From contig CAZSAA010000019.1 in NCBI GenBank assembly GCA_964604915.1, forward strand, positions 1 to 15,905: 15,905 bases of DNA, given 5' to 3'. The first letter of the stretch is position 1. Each line of letters opens with the position of its first letter. The notes beneath the pieces were generated by a model, which saw only the letters and a list, made by a program, of their open reading frames with translations, was not told the origin of the DNA and made no database searches. Positions 13,782 through 15,905 of this stretch are shown here, piece by piece. The position numbers and the translations under genes were made by a program. The DNA comes from CAZSAA01 sp964604915. Lineage in GTDB: Bacteria; Patescibacteriota; Patescibacteriia; Patescibacteriales; UBA12465.

Positions 13782-14243
13782 ATGGTAAAAAAATGCTTTG
13801 AGAAGCGGATCGACAACGTCATACCGCTCATAATGTTCACTGCCTTGCGCTTGGAGGCTTTAGCTGACCATCATATATTCAAGCAGTTCGGCCTCACCGC
13901 CGCCAGTTTCCGTATCATGGCGCTCATCGAGCGGATGGGAGCGGCTTCGCCTAGCCGTATCATCGAACTGCTCGGATCAAGCAAGTCCAACCTTACCCAG
14001 CGCCTTACCTATATGGCCAAGGCGGGTCTAGTCAAGAAAGACAAGGAGGGCGATGACGGACGCCGCGTAGTAGTGACTCTTACCAAAGAGGGCTATGAGA
14101 AATATCGCCAGGCACTCAAGGTGGCTAAGTCATATAATAGTCATCTGGAATCCCTTTTCGATAATCAGGAAATCGACATCTATTTTGATTTCATGGAAAA
14201 ATTAAACGTTAATCTCGGAAGAAGCCAGGCCTTTTCCCGTTAA
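13782..14243 (+). CDS. MarR-family transcriptional regulator
   Basis: The 153-residue protein has the MarR winged helix-turn-helix: a helical dimerisation start, then FGLTAASFRIMALIERMGAASPSRIIELLGSSKSNLTQRLTYMAKAGLVKK (about residues 36-87, read in pieces) and the wing DDGRRVVVTLTKEGYE (about 92-107). SKSNLTQRL is the recognition helix. It has no obvious metal or cysteine sensor site. The stop is three bases before the adaptor gene, so it is the first gene of an efflux operon that it probably represses until a ligand binds. It is divergent from csoR, sharing the 13640-13781 gap. Confidence 0.93.
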   Translation: MVKKCFEKRIDNVIPLIMFTALRLEALADHHIFKQFGLTAASFRIMALIERMGAASPSRIIELLGSSKSNLTQRLTYMAKAGLVKKDKEGDDGRRVVVTLTKEGYEKYRQALKVAKSYNSHLESLFDNQEIDIYFDFMEKLNVNLGRSQAFSR

Positions 14244-14246
14244 TTT

Positions 14247-15905
14247 ATGAAAACATCACGAAAGATCATTATTCCCGCCATCTTGCTGTTAGTAGCGGTA
14301 TCGCTCTCCGGTTGCGGCAAACAGTCCGAAGAGGAAAAAGTTGTAGAAAACCCAGCTATGCCGGTTAGCGAGCGCTCATTAGCTGACAGCTTGAAAGCGG
14401 ATCGGGAATTCGAATACCCGGGCCTCGTCGCTTCCCAGAGCGAAGCCAATATTACGGCTAAAGCGAGCGGTAATCTTTCTTCCGCTAGTTTCCAGGTGGG
14501 GGACAAGGTAAGTATCGGCCAGGAGTTAGGGCAGGTAAATGAGGTGGGCTCGAGCGGCCAGATCGCCAGCAGTGATACCAGTCAGATCAAGCAATCCAAG
14601 ATTGCCGTTGAGCAAGCCAAATCCGCCTATGACCTCGCTCAGAGCAGCTACGATAGTTTGTTGATCTCTTCCGCCAAGGATCTCCAGCAAGCACAGATAT
14701 CTTTAGAACAAGCGAGAAACAGTCAAGGCAATCTCCAGGTTACCACTGAAGAGGGGCTAAAGAGCGCTCAGCTCGGCTATGAGAACGCCCAGATCGCTAG
14801 CGCCCAAGCTAAGGCCAGTCTGGAAAATCGCCAGAAATTGGCCACCCAATCGGAAAAGGATGTTAATGAGAATGCCGAAATCGCTATTAGCAGCGCCAGT
14901 TCTTTGGCAAGTTCCATCATTACCAACATCAATGGGATAACTGGTTTCGATGAGAATAATTCGGTCAGCGTGGCCTATCGTAGCAATCTGGGCGCCTTGG
15001 ATGCTAACTCATATAATGATGCCCGTACCTCATACCAGATAGCTAGGGATGCATATAAGGAGTATTCATCAGCCTCGTCTTCGCCTAGTAAGACGATAAG
15101 CGAGCGGCTATCCGATACTATTGCCCTACTTCAGAAAGTTAAGGATATGGCCGATGACGTCAAGTATATGCTCGATAAATCCATATCCTCTTCTCAATTA
15201 CCAGCTTCTTCCGCTACCGGCCCTTCGCTTTCCGGCCTCCAACAATCAGCGAGCGGCTACCAAGCCCAGGTGACCTCCAGCGTAAGCCAGTTACAGGCAG
15301 CCAATCAGGCAGTGATAAACACGAGATTGAATAACGAATCGACTTTGGATAATTTGGAGCGGGTATATGAACTCGCCCAGCAGCAGGAACAGATCGCCAA
15401 GCAGAATCTCACCAACCTCCAGGCCGGCAACGTGAGCCAGTCCGACCAAGCTTCGTATGGCGTTACCCTGGCCCAGAATCAATATGATACCGCTAAGGTA
15501 AAGCTTGATTCCCAGGTGGCCTCTGCTCGCACTCAGTTGGAGAATGCCCAATTACAATATAATAATGCGCTCATCGGCCTGCAGAACGCCTATGACAACC
15601 GTCTTCTGGTATCCCCTATTGAAGGCATTGTGACCCAGAAGAATGTCAGTGATGGTGAATCAGTGGCCGCCGGACAGGTCGTCGCGGTCGTGAGCCAGCC
15701 TGACAAGATCAGGATTAAATTCTACGTGGAACAAGATAACGTTTCCCGCATCACGCCAGGTCTGCGCGTACAGGTCGCGACCAATGACGGCAAAGCCAGG
15801 GAAGCGATTGTCGCTGCGGTTTCGCCTCAAGCCGATACTATCAGCCGCCGCTTCCTAGTCGAAGCCAACCTGATCGAGCCAGACCCTTCGCTATACTTAG
15901 GTACT
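14247..15905 (+). CDS. lipoprotein RND-type adaptor (HlyD/AcrA family), 3' end outside window
   Basis: There are 553 codons before the window edge. The N-terminus is a lipoprotein signal: KTSRK, a hydrophobic stretch, then lipobox LSGC (C23 lipidated). The first lipoyl half is at about residues 57-100 (ITAKASGNLSSASFQVGDKV, then GQELGQV). A long Gln/Ala/Ser-rich helical hairpin follows (about 105-445) containing a Ser/Pro-rich insert near 275-335. The second lipoyl half is RLLVSPIEGIVTQKNVSDGE (about 451-470), then the beta barrel with IRIKFYVEQDNV. It resembles the adaptor at 868 in plan but is anchored by lipid where that one has a membrane helix, so they are separate systems. The transporter partner should follow outside the window. 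Confidence 0.93.
   Translation, partial: MKTSRKIIIPAILLLVAVSLSGCGKQSEEEKVVENPAMPVSERSLADSLKADREFEYPGLVASQSEANITAKASGNLSSASFQVGDKVSIGQELGQVNEVGSSGQIASSDTSQIKQSKIAVEQAKSAYDLAQSSYDSLLISSAKDLQQAQISLEQARNSQGNLQVTTEEGLKSAQLGYENAQIASAQAKASLENRQKLATQSEKDVNENAEIAISSASSLASSIITNINGITGFDENNSVSVAYRSNLGALDANSYNDARTSYQIARDAYKEYSSASSSPSKTISERLSDTIALLQKVKDMADDVKYMLDKSISSSQLPASSATGPSLSGLQQSASGYQAQVTSSVSQLQAANQAVINTRLNNESTLDNLERVYELAQQQEQIAKQNLTNLQAGNVSQSDQASYGVTLAQNQYDTAKVKLDSQVASARTQLENAQLQYNNALIGLQNAYDNRLLVSPIEGIVTQKNVSDGESVAAGQVVAVVSQPDKIRIKFYVEQDNVSRITPGLRVQVATNDGKAREAIVAAVSPQADTISRRFLVEANLIEPDPSLYLGT

Overview
The window looks like a piece of a Patescibacteria (CPR) genome, probably from the Parcubacteria side. 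The family content fits: a DUF5666-type exported protein beside a MacB-like ABC transporter, a Cys-rich PD-(D/E)XK nuclease, a small CxxC/CxxC zinc-ribbon protein, a FTLIELL-type pseudopilin and a HMA-SafE-cupredoxin fusion. Genes are tightly packed, and almost none has a Shine-Dalgarno sequence. TGA is used as a stop (e.g. 3638-3640, 4839-4841, 7858-7860, 8612-8614), so the recoded code 25 of Gracilibacteria/SR1 does not apply. The lineage is inferred from family content, not proven.

Layout. (1) 1-686, minus: a gene cut by the left edge with no clear family. (2) 868-5437, plus: a MacAB-like operon of a large membrane-anchored adaptor, an ATPase, an FtsX/MacB permease and a small DUF5666-like exported protein, closed by a strong terminator. 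(3) 5475-7860, plus: a Cys-rich DUF3795-like protein, a divergent Ham1/RdgB-like pyrophosphatase, a PD-(D/E)XK nuclease and a YgjP/SprT-type zinc metallopeptidase; several neighbours overlap. (4) 7868-8188, plus: a consensus sigma70-type promoter, an A/T-only leader hairpin, a 57-residue zinc-ribbon protein and a terminator. (5) 8208-9147, plus: a small helical acidic protein with a TspO/MBR membrane protein. (6) 9172-9696, minus: a type IV pilin-like protein converging on TspO. (7) 9751-13712, minus: a copper-resistance operon csoR - HMA/SafE/cupredoxin fusion - copA, with an extended -10 promoter and a G/C-tract palindrome that looks like the CsoR operator. (8) 13747-15905, plus: a MarR regulator with palindromic sequence over its promoter, then a lipoprotein RND-type adaptor that runs off the right edge.

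How it fits together: regions 2 and 8 are two efflux systems built on RND-type adaptors, one constitutive-looking and one probably MarR-controlled. Region 7 is a complete copper-sensing and copper-export unit: CsoR senses Cu(I), CopA pumps it out, and the fusion protein probably handles copper or redox chemistry at the membrane. Region 3 looks like a housekeeping or repair cluster. No rRNA, tRNA, CRISPR array, insertion sequence or phage gene was seen. The most unusual points are the Ham1-like protein that has lost its base-recognition motifs, the overlapping nuclease-protease pair, the A/T-only leader hairpin, and a pilin start codon lying inside the terminator of the copper operon.
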